A stretch of DNA of 64,000 bases from NCBI GenBank assembly GCA_904397895.1, contig CAJFOZ010000068.1:1-64000 (forward strand), given 5' to 3'. The position numbers and the translations under genes were made by a program. This DNA is from an uncultured Clostridia bacterium. Lineage in GTDB: Bacteria; Bacillota; Clostridia; Oscillospirales; Acutalibacteraceae. Below the pieces are notes generated by a model. The model saw nothing but the letters and a program-made list of their open reading frames with translations, was not told the DNA's origin and made no database searches. Shown piece after piece: positions 51,373 to 61,800 of this stretch (positions are counted from its first letter, which is position 1; each line of letters begins with the position of its first letter).

Positions 51373-53490
51373 ATGCAAATACAGTCCATGTTACTGGCGT
51401 GCCTGGAGAGAGAAGGACGCGCCATATCCCGCAGGGAACTTTACCATCTTGCCAAATTGGAACAGGAAAACCCTGTCCTTCTCAAAAAAGCATTAGACGG
51501 ATTGGTGGAAGAGGGTCAGATCCTAGTGACCCAGAATCATAAACTGATGGCCACCAAGACGGCAGGCCTTGTCCCGGCTCGGATCTTATCCCTTTCAGCG
51601 GGATTTGCCTTTGCACGATCCCAGGAAAAAGGGGATGTATTTATCCCGGGCCGGCATCTGAACCAGGCGCTTCCCGGGGATCTAGTGCTTTTGAAGGTCA
51701 GACCATCGCCCAAAGGCTTAGAAGGCAGTGTGGAATTCATCGTCCGGAAAGGAAAACGGGAGATCACCGGCCGTCTCATCAAAAACGGACGCAAGCTGGA
51801 GATCTCTCCCGACGCCGGCGTGCGATATAACATCAAGGTAGTGGCTTCCAAGAAGACCAAGGCGGCGGAGGGAAGCAAAGTCCGGGTGGCTTTGAGTTAC
51901 GACAAAGAGGGAAGGAAAGCCACTGCACGAGTGGTGCGTTCCTACGGCAGCGCACAGAGCGCCAAGGTGTGCGCCGATTCCATTGTGGATATGGAGGGCA
52001 TTCCCGCGGCGTTCCCTCCGGAAGTCCAGGTGGAGGCCCGCAACGTGGCCGAACAAGGCATCCGGGAAGAGGATCTCACCGATCGCCGCGATCTAAGGGA
52101 TCAGGCCATCTTCACCATCGACGGCCCGGACGCCAAGGATCTGGACGACGCCGTATCGGTGTGCCGTACCATGAAGGGATATAGTTTAGGGGTTCACATC
52201 GCCGATGTCTCCCACTACGTCCCCATGGGGTCTACCTTGGATCAGGAGGCCTTAAAACGAGGCACTTCGGTTTATTTTGCCGATCGGGTCATCCCCATGC
52301 TGCCTCCCGAACTATCCAACGGCGTGTGTTCCCTGGATGCTGGAAGCGATAAACTCACCGTATCGGCCCTCATCGAGCTGGATAGCAAGGGGGATTTTAT
52401 CTCCTGTGACTTTGTCAAAAGCATCATCCGATCCAAGGTGCGGGGGGTGTACAGCGAGGTCAACGATCTTTTTGCCGGCACTGCCAGCGATGCCGTCAAG
52501 ACCAAGTATAAACCCATGGCCGATACCCTGCTGGTTATGGCGGAATTGTCCAACATCCTCAAAGAGAAGGCACGGTCCAGAGGATCCATGGATTTCCCGT
52601 CCAGCGAATGCAAGTTTGTCCTGGATGAAGAGGGGAGGGTGCAGGACATCCAGCCTCGGGAACAGGGCCTTGCCGAGCAAATGATTGAGCAGCTGATGAT
52701 TTGTGCCAACCAGGCGGCCGCCCGGTATGCCAAACGGGAGAAGGTGCCGTTTGTGTACCGCGTTCATGAACAGCCCGATCCCGACCGCATCGAAGCCCTT
52801 AAGCGTGTGGCCGATGTGATGGGATTTCAGACGAGAAAATTAAAGCCGGGTGTGCAGACCAAGGACCTGGCCAACCTGTTGGATGCTTCTCAACACACCC
52901 CATTTTGCCATGTTATTTCCCACCAGATCGTCCGGGCTATGGCCAAGGCGCGGTATTCCTCCGATCCGTTGGGGCATTATGGCCTCTCGCTGGAGGATTA
53001 CTGTCATTTTACTTCCCCCATCCGCCGCTATCCCGACCTGATGGTGCATCGGATTCTCAAAGACCTTATTTCAGGGAAAACCAAAGGCCAAATCAAACAG
53101 GCCTATGGAGGCATTGTGGAGGACATCGGCAAGCAGTCTACCGATTGTGAGATCCGCGCCATGGCGGCGGAACGCCGGTGTGAGGATTGTTACAAGGCCG
53201 AATACATGGTGTCCCGTATAGGAGAACAGTTGGAAGGCGTGGTGTCGGGCGTGGCGCCCCACGGCATTTATGTGGAACTCCCCAACACGGTGGAGGGATT
53301 GGTGAAAAGCGATATGCTGCCAGGGGAATTCCAGTATGACGGGGAATTCTACTATGTCAACAACAAAACCGGCCAGAAAATCGGAGTGGGGGACAGCATG
53401 CAAGTCGAGGTGCTCCGCGTGGATGTATCCAGCGGACAGATCGATTTTAAGGCATTGTCGTATACCCCGTTTGGAGGCAAGGCTCAATAA
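51373..53490 (+). CDS. rnr: Ribonuclease R
   Basis: The 705-residue 3'-5' exoribonuclease has an N-terminal winged-helix and two OB/cold-shock domains (LVPARILSLSAGFAFARSQE, VEFIVRKGKREITGRLIKNG), the RNB catalytic domain (FTIDGPDAKDLDDAVSVCRT with the metal-binding Asp cluster, and GVHIADVSHYVPMGSTLD), HYGLSLEDYCHFTSPIRRYP and a C-terminal S1 domain (GVVSGVAPHGIYVELPNTVE). The length is shorter than E. coli RNase R, lacking the basic C-terminal tail. AAGGAG lies before the ATG. smpB and ssrA, often near rnr, are not seen here. Confidence 0.95.
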   Translation: MQIQSMLLACLEREGRAISRRELYHLAKLEQENPVLLKKALDGLVEEGQILVTQNHKLMATKTAGLVPARILSLSAGFAFARSQEKGDVFIPGRHLNQALPGDLVLLKVRPSPKGLEGSVEFIVRKGKREITGRLIKNGRKLEISPDAGVRYNIKVVASKKTKAAEGSKVRVALSYDKEGRKATARVVRSYGSAQSAKVCADSIVDMEGIPAAFPPEVQVEARNVAEQGIREEDLTDRRDLRDQAIFTIDGPDAKDLDDAVSVCRTMKGYSLGVHIADVSHYVPMGSTLDQEALKRGTSVYFADRVIPMLPPELSNGVCSLDAGSDKLTVSALIELDSKGDFISCDFVKSIIRSKVRGVYSEVNDLFAGTASDAVKTKYKPMADTLLVMAELSNILKEKARSRGSMDFPSSECKFVLDEEGRVQDIQPREQGLAEQMIEQLMICANQAAARYAKREKVPFVYRVHEQPDPDRIEALKRVADVMGFQTRKLKPGVQTKDLANLLDASQHTPFCHVISHQIVRAMAKARYSSDPLGHYGLSLEDYCHFTSPIRRYPDLMVHRILKDLISGKTKGQIKQAYGGIVEDIGKQSTDCEIRAMAAERRCEDCYKAEYMVSRIGEQLEGVVSGVAPHGIYVELPNTVEGLVKSDMLPGEFQYDGEFYYVNNKTGQKIGVGDSMQVEVLRVDVSSGQIDFKALSYTPFGGKAQ

Positions 53491-53504
53491 AAATTCATCC
53501 TATC

Positions 53505-53561
53505 AAACAAAACATCCCGCTCTCATCCTCTTTTGAGGACTATGGGCGGGATGTTTTGTTT
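53505..53561. terminator. Bidirectional terminator between rnr and the phosphatase gene
   Basis: AAACAAAACATCCCGC pairs with GCGGGATGTTTTGTTT; an inner CCTCTTTTGAGG hairpin lies within the loop. Confidence 0.85.
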
Positions 53562-53568
53562 ACTGGTT

Positions 53569-54285
53569 TTATGATTCTTCCGGATGGCCTTCTACATCGC
53601 CCCAGGCGCGGTTGGCGGCTTCACGGGCGATGTCCAACACAATGGTTTGATTGTCTGAACCGGGCTGCCGGATGCCCAAGGGAAGAAGGTCGTACACCTC
53701 CACCACTTGGCCGCGCATCCACAAATTGGGCGTGATACGGACGCTGTATCCGCAGCCGCTGTCCACCAGCCAATCGTAGAAATTGGCCCGCGGCAAACCA
53801 AAGGTGGCCAGCAGCGTCATAATGACCCCACCGTGGGTTACAACCACAGCCGACGTAGTACCGGTTTTCATCAGCCCTTCCACAACTTTGGAAAAAGCTT
53901 CACAGCAACGGGCTTGGAATTGAGCGCTGCTCTCCCCACCAGGAGGAGCGTCTTTGCCGCCTGCCTCGATCCATCGGACGAATTCCGGATCGGCTTGCAG
54001 ATCGTTTGCCGTTTTTCCTTCCCACCGGCCGAAGTTGCATTCGGCGAGACCTGGGATGACCAAAGGCGTAGCATCCGGGTATAAGGCTTTGAGGGTTTGT
54101 TGGCACCGTAGCAAAGGGCTGGTAAAATAGGCATCCGCCTGGGGATACTCAAAACGTTTCTTAAGGTCCAAAAGCTGGGCCAGCCCTTCCGGGGCTAATG
54201 GCAGGTCGGTAGAGCCGATGTACTGCCCCTTTGCATTGCCGTCGGTGAGGCCATGACGAATCAAATGAATGGTGTAGCTTTTCAT
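53569..54285 (-). CDS. Histidine phosphatase (phosphoglycerate mutase-like)
   Basis: The 238-residue cytoplasmic protein has the RHG catalytic motif near the start (HLIRHGLTDGN; His at about residue 11), TSPLLRCQQTLKAL, the acid-base Glu in GLAECNFGRWEGKTANDL, and the second catalytic His in VVVTHGGVIMTLLA. These assign it to the GpmB/CobC-type phosphatase group; the substrate cannot be told. An additional C-terminal ~35 residues follow the core. GGAGG (in AAGGAGGAAG) precedes the ATG. Confidence 0.9.
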   Translation of the reverse strand: MKSYTIHLIRHGLTDGNAKGQYIGSTDLPLAPEGLAQLLDLKKRFEYPQADAYFTSPLLRCQQTLKALYPDATPLVIPGLAECNFGRWEGKTANDLQADPEFVRWIEAGGKDAPPGGESSAQFQARCCEAFSKVVEGLMKTGTTSAVVVTHGGVIMTLLATFGLPRANFYDWLVDSGCGYSVRITPNLWMRGQVVEVYDLLPLGIRQPGSDNQTIVLDIAREAANRAWGDVEGHPEES

Positions 54286-54375
54286 ACTTCCTCCTTAAAC
54301 TGGAAAAACCGTAGTTGATATGCTAAAAAATAGGGCGGTAAATTGTCTCAATTTTCCTATTTGTAGTGATCTTTC

Positions 54376-54404
54376 TTTACAAATTTCGACACATGCATTA
54401 TAAT
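54376..54404 (+). promoter_or_regulatory. Promoter with embedded Spo0A box before the XRE regulator
   Basis: TTTACA, 17 bases, perfect TATAAT, 36 bases before the start. TTCGACA at 54385-54391, the exact Spo0A-box consensus in reverse, lies in the spacer. Confidence 0.75.
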
Positions 54405-54440
54405 TATACATATCGTAAAAGTGCATGGAGGTCGCGTCTT

Positions 54441-55139
54441 ATGAACAGCAGTTTTCCTCGCATCATTGCGCTACTGCGCAAAGAGAGCGGATACAGCCAA
54501 AAACAGGTTGCGCAGGATTTGGGAATTTCACAGGCGCTGCTTTCCCATTATGAAAAGGGGATCCGTGAGTGCGGTCTGGATTTTCTCACCCGCATCGCAG
54601 ATTATTATGGGGTATCTTGCGACTATCTGCTAGGGCGTACGCCTGACCGCAACGGCGCATTCCTCACGGTGGAGGACATCCCCGAGCCGGATGCGGCCGG
54701 CAGGGAGACCATCCGCGGTAGCATCCTGCCCACTTTGAATAAGAAACTGATTGCCAATTCTCTCAATATTGTATTCGATAAGCTGCAAAGATGCAACAAC
54801 AAAGGGTTAACAGGGGAAATTTCTGCCTTTTTGATGCTGAGCGTGTACCGTGTGTTGCGGCTGCTTTATGGAGCCAATCCCAAAAATCCGGAGGGCACTT
54901 TTGCTGTGCCGTCCATGCTGGCCCGCGGGACGGCTACCGCCTCCATGCAAATGGCCGAAACCAATGCGGAATGTCTTAGCAAGGGGATGTCGGTAGGGGA
55001 GATGGAGCCGCTTTTGTCTCAGGATGATTTGGCCATGACACCCGATCAATTGGCGCAGGATTATCCGTTGTTTGCCTCGTCCCTTTTTAATCTGATTCAA
55101 AACGCTGAGATCCGTATGGGATATAACAACAAAAAATAG
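54441..55139 (+). CDS. XRE family regulator with C-terminal helical domain
   Basis: The 232-residue protein has an N-terminal helix-turn-helix (IALLRKESGYSQKQVAQDLG, ISQALLSHYEKGIRECGLDF, YYGVSCDYLLGRT) and a C-terminal helical region of ~150 residues (VFDKLQRCNNKGLTGEISAF and others) with no recognised motif. The type is common in Oscillospiraceae near their sporulation genes, but its targets are unknown. ATG at 54441 follows GGAGGTCG; the Spo0A box in its promoter suggests control at the transition to sporulation. Confidence 0.85.
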   Translation: MNSSFPRIIALLRKESGYSQKQVAQDLGISQALLSHYEKGIRECGLDFLTRIADYYGVSCDYLLGRTPDRNGAFLTVEDIPEPDAAGRETIRGSILPTLNKKLIANSLNIVFDKLQRCNNKGLTGEISAFLMLSVYRVLRLLYGANPKNPEGTFAVPSMLARGTATASMQMAETNAECLSKGMSVGEMEPLLSQDDLAMTPDQLAQDYPLFASSLFNLIQNAEIRMGYNNKK

Positions 55140-55187
55140 ATCAGGATTTTTGGCGGAAGCATCCGCTTCTTTTAGGGGAAGAAAAAT

Positions 55188-55227
55188 AAGAACGGCTCGC
55201 TTTGATCCGAAGCGAGCCGTTCTTTTT
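55188..55227 (+). terminator. Terminator after the XRE gene
   Basis: AAGAACGGCTCGCTT pairs with AAGCGAGCCGTTCTT around TGATCCG, followed by TTTC. Confidence 0.9.
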
Positions 55228-55516
55228 CAAAGAAGGAAGGATAATAAAAAAGAAGGAGGAATGGAAAAAGAAGAAGTTGGAATCTTGCTGTAATGTTATT
55301 ATAGCGCATAAGAATTGGAAAAATCCACCTGATTTCTTTACAAAAAAGTATCTAAACTGATACCTTTCAGCACAAAAGATTACAATTTTATAATATTTTT
55401 TATCAACTTACTAGAGTAAAGTAGTTTTATTGAAGAGTGTGTATAAAAAAGAACAAAATGTTCTAAAAAAGACAGCGGTTAGGATCCATATTTGTTTATC
55501 AAGGTGTAAAAAAGAG
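55228..55516. other. AT-rich intergenic region
   Basis: No gene is seen. Two near-overlapping GAAGGAGGA/GAAGAAG purine blocks near 55230-55280 resemble ribosome-binding sites but lead to no frame. Confidence 0.45.
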
Positions 55517-55544
55517 TTGCAAAAAAGGCAATCCTTCCTATACT
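55517..55544 (+). promoter_or_regulatory. Possible promoter of the GH13 amylase gene
   Basis: TTGCAA, 16 bases, TATACT, about 67 bases before the start codon. Confidence 0.5.
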
Positions 55545-55610
55545 TTGTATAAGGCCGGTTTTATATGGTTAAAGCTATGATGATCCATTATTAATATGAG
55601 GTGATGCACA

Positions 55611-56939
55611 ATGAATTGGGCAGACAAAGCAGTGTTTTATCATATTTATCCCTTGGGCTTTTGCGGCGCCCCTTTGGAAAACGATTTTACAACCCCTCCT
55701 CAGGAGAGGATCCAAAAGGTGGCCGATTGGGCCGGCCACATAGCCGACGACTTAGGTTGTGACGCCCTGTATCTCGGGCCTATTTTTGAGTCCGACCGGC
55801 ATGGATACGATACGGCCGACTACCGCCTTATCGACCGTCGCCTGGGGACAAACGAGGGATTTTGCCGAGTGGTAGACATGTTGCACAGCAAAGGCATCCG
55901 GGTGGTGCTGGACGGTGTATTCCACCATACGGGCCGGCACTTCGGCCCCTTTTTGGATGTGCTGCAAAAGCGATGGGATTCGCCTTACAAGGATTGGTTT
56001 TTCCTGAATTTTGACGGCGACAATGCCTTTCACGACGGATTGTGGTACGATTGCTGGGAAGGGCATCAGGAGTTGGTAAAACTCAATTTAAGCCATCCCG
56101 ATGTGCGCCGATATCTTTTGGATTCGGCCGAAGGATGGATCCGGGAATTTGACATCGACGGCATCCGCCTAGACGTGGCCTATTGCCTAGATCACTCCTT
56201 TATGCAGGAACTTTCGGCCCGATGCCGCAGCGTCAAACCGGATTTCTACCTGCTAGGGGAAGTGGTGCATATGAATGACAATTTAAAACGCCTGTTGGAT
56301 CCCGATATGCTGCATTCGGTGACTAATTATGAGTGCTATAAAGGGCTCTACTCCAGCTTTAACGATCAGAACCTCTTTGAGATTGCTCATTCCCTGGAGC
56401 GCCTGTTTGGCAATCAGCCTTGGTGTCTCTTTACCGGCAAGCATCTCTACAATTTTGCCGACAATCACGACGTTTCCCGTTTTGCCACCGCTTTGAAATG
56501 TGGGGATCAAATGGAAGCGGCTTACACCCTTCTCTATACCATCCCCGGCATCCCGTCTTTATATTACGGCAGCGAATGGGCCATCCACGGGGATAAGAAG
56601 GAGGGTGACGATATCCTGCGCCCCTGCCTGGAGCTAACAGAACAAAAGGACTGTCCCCTTATCCACCATCTCAAGAAATTAGCTGAGGTGAAAAAGAACC
56701 ATCCTGCGCTGTGGGAGGGGGATTACCAAAAGGAATTCCTGACCAACAAACAGTTTGCCTTTTCCCGCAATGGGGGAGGGGAAAACCTTGTGGTGTTTAT
56801 CAATGCCGATGGCCAGGAAGGCCGTTTCCAGTTAAACCGTCCCGTCAAAGGGACGGAACTGCTGACCGGGCGGACTGTGGACATCCAGGGAGAATTTTAC
56901 CTTCCGGGCTATGGAAGCGCCGTCGTGAAGGTGGAATAA
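55611..56939 (+). CDS. GH13 alpha-amylase family enzyme (maltodextrin glucosidase/cyclomaltodextrinase-like)
   Basis: The 442-residue cytoplasmic enzyme (no signal peptide) has the four conserved GH13 regions: I VVLDGVFHHTG, II GIRLDVAYC (nucleophile Asp, about residue 188), III LLGEVVHMND (acid Glu, about 218) and IV NFADNHDVSRF (transition-state Asp, about 286). YPLGFCGAPLEND at the start and DRHGYDTADYRLIDRRLGT match cyclomaltodextrinase- or maltogenic amylase-type proteins. It lacks the N-terminal domain of neopullulanases, ending soon after domain C. It would act on imported maltodextrins. ATG follows GAGGTGATG. Confidence 0.9.
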   Translation: MNWADKAVFYHIYPLGFCGAPLENDFTTPPQERIQKVADWAGHIADDLGCDALYLGPIFESDRHGYDTADYRLIDRRLGTNEGFCRVVDMLHSKGIRVVLDGVFHHTGRHFGPFLDVLQKRWDSPYKDWFFLNFDGDNAFHDGLWYDCWEGHQELVKLNLSHPDVRRYLLDSAEGWIREFDIDGIRLDVAYCLDHSFMQELSARCRSVKPDFYLLGEVVHMNDNLKRLLDPDMLHSVTNYECYKGLYSSFNDQNLFEIAHSLERLFGNQPWCLFTGKHLYNFADNHDVSRFATALKCGDQMEAAYTLLYTIPGIPSLYYGSEWAIHGDKKEGDDILRPCLELTEQKDCPLIHHLKKLAEVKKNHPALWEGDYQKEFLTNKQFAFSRNGGGENLVVFINADGQEGRFQLNRPVKGTELLTGRTVDIQGEFYLPGYGSAVVKVE

Positions 56940-56951
56940 GGGGGAGATTGG

Positions 56952-56979
56952 TTGACAAATCCCACCCAAATGGTATAAT
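56952..56979 (+). promoter_or_regulatory. Promoter of the leuB T-box transcript
   Basis: Perfect TTGACA, 16 bases, perfect TATAAT; transcription starts near 56986, giving a ~370-nt leader. Confidence 0.85.
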
Positions 56980-56985
56980 AGAACC

Positions 56986-57274
56986 CAATCTGATAAAATT
57001 GTTGTTAAAAATAGGAGATAAGACTGCGAAGGGAAAAAGATATGGCCTTTGTCTTCAGAGAGCCGGCGGGTGCTGCAAGCCGGCGGCGGGGCGCATATGG
57101 ATAGCTCATCCCGGAGTTGCCTGCTGAAAGGTAGGACGTTTGGGTCGCGTTACTGACCAATGAGGGCATTTGCTCTAAAAAGGGCAGCGTGCTGAAGTAG
57201 GGTGGTACCGCGAGGGATTGTATTCCGCGCCCCTATCCATGTGGGGATTCATGTGGGTAGGGGCGTTTTTGTAT
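56986..57274 (+). promoter_or_regulatory. T-box leader (leucine, CUC specifier) controlling leuB
   Basis: The leader ends with the conserved T-box GGGTGGTACCGCG (57200-57212) and a strong terminator (stem arms CGCCCCTA near 57228 and TAGGGGCG near 57260, then TTTTTG). In Stem I the AGAGAG bulge-like element and apical arm (57056-57085) precede a helix in which ATATGGCC pairs with GGCGCATAT; the following specifier strand reads TAGCTCATCC, with CTC (Leu) followed by the usual A. Uncharged tRNA-Leu(GAG) would pair with CTC and stabilise the antiterminator. Confidence 0.88.
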
Positions 57275-57356
57275 TTCAAAGGATTGTTCCGCCGTTTTTC
57301 CCTAGAGGAGGAAGGGCGTTTTTATATTTATTATTTGTGGATTTGGAGTGAGTCGG

Positions 57357-58430
57357 ATGAAAAATTACAAGATTGTCCTGCTGAGAGGCGACGGAATTGG
57401 CCCGGAGATCGTGACCGAAGCGGTCAAGGTTTTAAACCGTGCCGCAGAGAAATTCCAGTTTACTGTCACCTATGAGGAAGCTTTGTTAGGTGGCATCGCC
57501 ATTGATGAAACAGGAGTGCCGTTGCCGGAGGAGACCCTCCAAAAGTGCAATGCCGCCGATGCTGTACTGCTGGGTGCAGTGGGCGGTCCCAAATGGGAAT
57601 CTCAGCCGGGCAACAACCGCCCAGAAGCCGGTTTGTTGGGGATCCGCGCCGGTATGGGCCTATATGCCAATCTACGTCCGGCCCGCATTTTTAAGCCTTT
57701 GCGTGACGCCTCCCCCCTCAAGGGAGATATCATCGGCGAAGAGCTGGATATCCTGATGGTCCGCGAACTGACCGGGGGTATCTACTTTGGCGATAGGGGC
57801 CGCCGGATGGTCAAAGGGCAACCGGCCGCCTTTGATACGGAGATGTATACCGTTCCGGAAGTGGAACGTATTGCACGGGTAGCCTTTAACCTAGCCAGAA
57901 AACGGGGACATAAATTGTGCTCGGTGGACAAAGCCAATGTCCTGGAATCCTCCCGCCTGTGGAGAGAAGTGATGCTGCGGGTGGCAAAGGAATATGAGGA
58001 TGTGGAGCTGTCCCATTTATATGTGGATAATTGTGCCATGCAGCTGGTGCGCAATCCCGGCCAGTTTGACGTGGTGGTGACCTCCAACATGTTTGGCGAT
58101 ATTTTGTCCGACGAAGCCTCTATGATCAGCGGTTCCATCGGCATGTTGGCATCGGCCAGCTTGGGCGATGGTACCAGGGGATTGTACGAACCCATCCACG
58201 GTTCAGCACCCGATATCGCAGGGCAGGGCATTGCCAACCCGTTGGCGACCATCTTGTCGGTGGCCATGATGCTGCGCTTTTCCCTGGATGAACCGGAAGC
58301 TGCCGATGCCATTGATACCGCCGTGGCCAAAGTGCTGGATCAGGGTTATCGCACCCCGGATATTTACACTGAAGCAACCAAAAAGGTAGATACCGTTACC
58401 ATGGGTGACCTGGTGACAGAGAATCTCTAA
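57357..58430 (+). CDS. leuB: 3-isopropylmalate dehydrogenase
   Basis: The 357-residue cytoplasmic enzyme oxidises and decarboxylates 3-isopropylmalate with NAD in leucine synthesis. [20 protein letters not shown] at the start, [79 protein letters not shown] and [20 protein letters not shown] match LeuB rather than isocitrate dehydrogenase. ATG at 57357 follows GGAGTGAG; a GTG at 57348 is the alternative. It is monocistronic, between a T-box and a terminator, with no other leu genes in view. Confidence 0.96.
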   Translation: MKNYKIVLLRGDGIGPEIVTEAVKVLNRAAEKFQFTVTYEEALLGGIAIDETGVPLPEETLQKCNAADAVLLGAVGGPKWESQPGNNRPEAGLLGIRAGMGLYANLRPARIFKPLRDASPLKGDIIGEELDILMVRELTGGIYFGDRGRRMVKGQPAAFDTEMYTVPEVERIARVAFNLARKRGHKLCSVDKANVLESSRLWREVMLRVAKEYEDVELSHLYVDNCAMQLVRNPGQFDVVVTSNMFGDILSDEASMISGSIGMLASASLGDGTRGLYEPIHGSAPDIAGQGIANPLATILSVAMMLRFSLDEPEAADAIDTAVAKVLDQGYRTPDIYTEATKKVDTVTMGDLVTENL

Positions 58431-58461
58431 ATTTGGCAAATTAAATTGGATCTATACGGGC

Positions 58462-58500
58462 AAAGAGGGCTTGGATTATTTTATCCAGGCTCTCTTTTTT
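58462..58500 (+). terminator. Terminator of leuB
   Basis: AAAGAGGGCTTGGAT pairs with ATCCAGGCTCTCTTT around a short loop, with a T6 tail. Confidence 0.85.
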
Positions 58501-58814
58501 ACTTAATAGTAAGACTACAAATCCTGTTAGCAAAAAGTCCAATATAATATTATGCGTTTCCCCAAAACAACTATTTTTTGAATATATTTTTTGTTAAATT
58601 ATTAAGGAGAAAAATAATAAACACTATTGATGGAAGTGGAAAAAAAGAATAGAATTAAATTGAATTTGTTTGCAAAACTGCCCATATTTAGATGTTTTGC
58701 TAAGACAAAGAAAGGGACGAACTCTTGCTTGATCGACTTGTAGAACGAAGAGGTGATGAAAGGAAAAAGACAGGAAACATTTACTATTGTTGTAAAGAGA
58801 AAGAGGTGTATCAT
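58501..58814. other. AT-rich leader region of the GH92 gene
   Basis: No gene is supported. The minus strand has open frames that continue under the GH92 gene as shadows. A promoter could not be fixed with confidence. Confidence 0.4.
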
Positions 58815-61800
58815 GTGAAAATGAAGAGGTTTGCCAGTTTCTTTTTGGCAATGATCATGCTGGTGGGGATGATCCCCATGGCCTGTGTACAAGGGCGGGA
58901 GAGCGCGGTGGTAAACATTGATGTACAGTCCCCATCGGCCAGTGCAGAAGATCCAATGGTGATCGACCTGAGCCAAGGAGAGTACGCCGATTGGGCGCAC
59001 TTTGGACATACGACTGCGGACGCTGTAAACCGCAAGGCAGATGGAGAGGGGTTGATTGGGACCCCCTCAGCCATCCAAGGCAGTGCATTAAGCGCTGCTA
59101 GTGAAAGCGATGTCAAAAACTATCGGATGGAATTCACTTGGTCGGACGGCACGCCAACCTCGTCGGCCACCAGCCGCTATTTTGTCAAAAAAAGCGGAGG
59201 GCAGGCCAACATTGGCGGCACGGGAATCCGTATGGATTTCAATCTGCCGGCCGGTGACTGGGACTTGGTACTTTATGCTTCTACCTACAATACCATCGCC
59301 AATGTAGAGGTTCGTGACCAGGATGGTAATCTGTTGCAAAAAGCCGCTCTCAGTGAAGGCGGCCAATCTTGGGTTCATCTGCCCAAGGAGATCACCATTG
59401 GATATTCCAGCGAAACCGCACAAAAAATCTCGGTGGATTTGGTGGGCGTAAGCAACTATGCTGACTGGCCAGGCATCGCGTTGGCAGCGGCAACCGTTGA
59501 GGCCGGCCAACCGAGAGACTATATTGTTTCCACTACCTCTACCAAAGGGGGCAGCGTCACAGGGGACGGCCAATTTAAAAAGGGGGACCAAGTCACCCTG
59601 ACCGCTACTCCAGAGGATGGGTATATATTTAAAGAATGGCAGGTAGTCAAGGGCAATGTCCAGCTGTCCGATAAGACGGCCAATCCCATCACCTTTACCA
59701 TGCCGTCCGGAGACGTCACCATGCGGGCGGTGTTTACCGACCCCTCCGGTCAGCAGCAGGAGGATTTGATCCAATACATCAACATGAATATCGGATCAAC
59801 GTCCGGATACAGCAATACCATCATCGGCCCGCAGAGGCCCAATGCATCGGTCAATCCCAGCCCGGACACCAATCCTCAAAACAGCTGCACGGGATACAAT
59901 GCCGACGGTGAGATCCGCGGTTTCTCCCAAATCCACGTCAGCGGCACCGGCGTAGGCAAATACGGCCAGTTTTTAGTATCCCCCCAGGTGGGGCTGTCCA
60001 CCCGGTTGGACGGTCACGATTCGGCCAAGGAAAATGAAAATCCCACCTGTTCGGAGTATAGCGTAACTTTGGCCGATTACGACATTGACTGCTCCTTCAC
60101 GCCGGCCGAACATTCCACCATCTATAAATTTGCCTATCCGGAATCGGATAACGCAAACCTGGTTATCGACCTGGCCCATAATATTGCAAACGGCAACGCA
60201 AAAGATGTTAAGGCAGATATTTCTACCGATGGTGAGGGCAATACCGTTATCAGCGGATCCGGCCGTTACGTGGGCGGATGGGGGCCGGAACACGACCTGT
60301 ATTTTTACGCTGTTGTCAATAAGACCCCGAAGGTCACCGGCACCTATGACGCCTCCGGCCCGAAACCCGGAGTCAATAGCCTCGGCCCTGTGGATATCAC
60401 CGACCGTCTGGCAGGATTGGGCGCCTATCTGACCTTTGACACCCAGGCCGATGAGGAAATCCTTTTGAAGATGGGCGTCTCCTTTAAGAGCATTGACCAG
60501 GCCAAAACATGGCTTGACAGCGAGATCCCCCAATGGGATTACGACGCCGTCAAGGCCGAGACCGAAGACCAATGGAACGAGGAGCTTAATAAAATTGTCA
60601 TCGACGGTGACATTTCCGAGGAAGACAAACAGATTTTTTACACCAGCATCTATCACGCCCATGTGATGCCCCGGGATCGTACGGGAGATATTGCCAAATA
60701 CGGCGATGCCGATATGATGGACGATCACTTTGCCACATGGGATACCTGGCGTACCCTTTATCCCTTGTATACCATTACTAATCCCGACCTGGTGGCCAAG
60801 ACCATCAACAGCTATATCACCCGGCAGAAAGTCAATGGCTATGTCCGTGATTCCATCGTCGGCGGCAACGACATGATGGGGCAACAGGGCGGCGATGATG
60901 TGGACAACGTCATTGTAGATGCTTATCTAAAAGGCATTGAAGGCGTGGATTGGGAAGAAGCCTATGAGGTCATCAAGAAAAATGCCACCGATTACCGCTT
61001 GGATTATCAGGGGTGGGGAATTGCGAACCCCGGAGATTCCAACTACAAATCCTTGGGATGGATTCCCAGCGATAACACCATTACCCGGATCATGAGCTGT
61101 TCCTACCAGCTGGAGTACGCCTACAACGATTATTTAGCCGCCCAGATGGCCAAAGGCTTAGGCGATATGGACAATTACGAAAAATGGCTGGAGCGCAGCA
61201 ACAGCTGGACCAACATCTGGAATGAGGACATAGTAAACAATGGATACACAGGTTTCATCTGGCCCAAGGCTGCCGATGGCTCTTGGGTATACGATGATGA
61301 GCTCATCCCGGATCCCACTAAGAAGCATGGTTCCTGGGTGGAATTTTTCTACGAGGCGAGTTCTTGGGATTATTCCTTTTTTGTGCCTCATGACATCCCT
61401 CAGCTCATTGAGAAGATGGGAGGAGAAGATACCTTCTGCGACCGCCTCAAATTGGGCCTTGACAGAAACTGGGTAGACATCGGCAACGAGCCGGCATTCT
61501 TGTCTGCCTACCTCTTCAACTACACCAGCAAGCCTTATCTCACCACCGACTACGTGGGAAAACTGCGCGACCGGTTCAGCATCAACGGCAAGCCCGGCAA
61601 CGATGATTCGGGCGCCATGAGTTCCTGGTACATCTTCTCCTCCATCGGTTTCTTCCCCAACGCAGGGCAGAATCTGTACTATTTTACAAGCCCTTATTAC
61701 GAGAAGACCACTATCACCATGGACAACGGCAATCAATTTATCATCCGGGCCAACAATCTGTCCGAAGAAAACAAATACATCCAGTCCATTACCCTCAATG

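Noticed and set aside
58602..59009. Minus-strand frames across the GH92 gene start
   Set aside because: They run antisense into a clear signal peptide coding region and show no family features.
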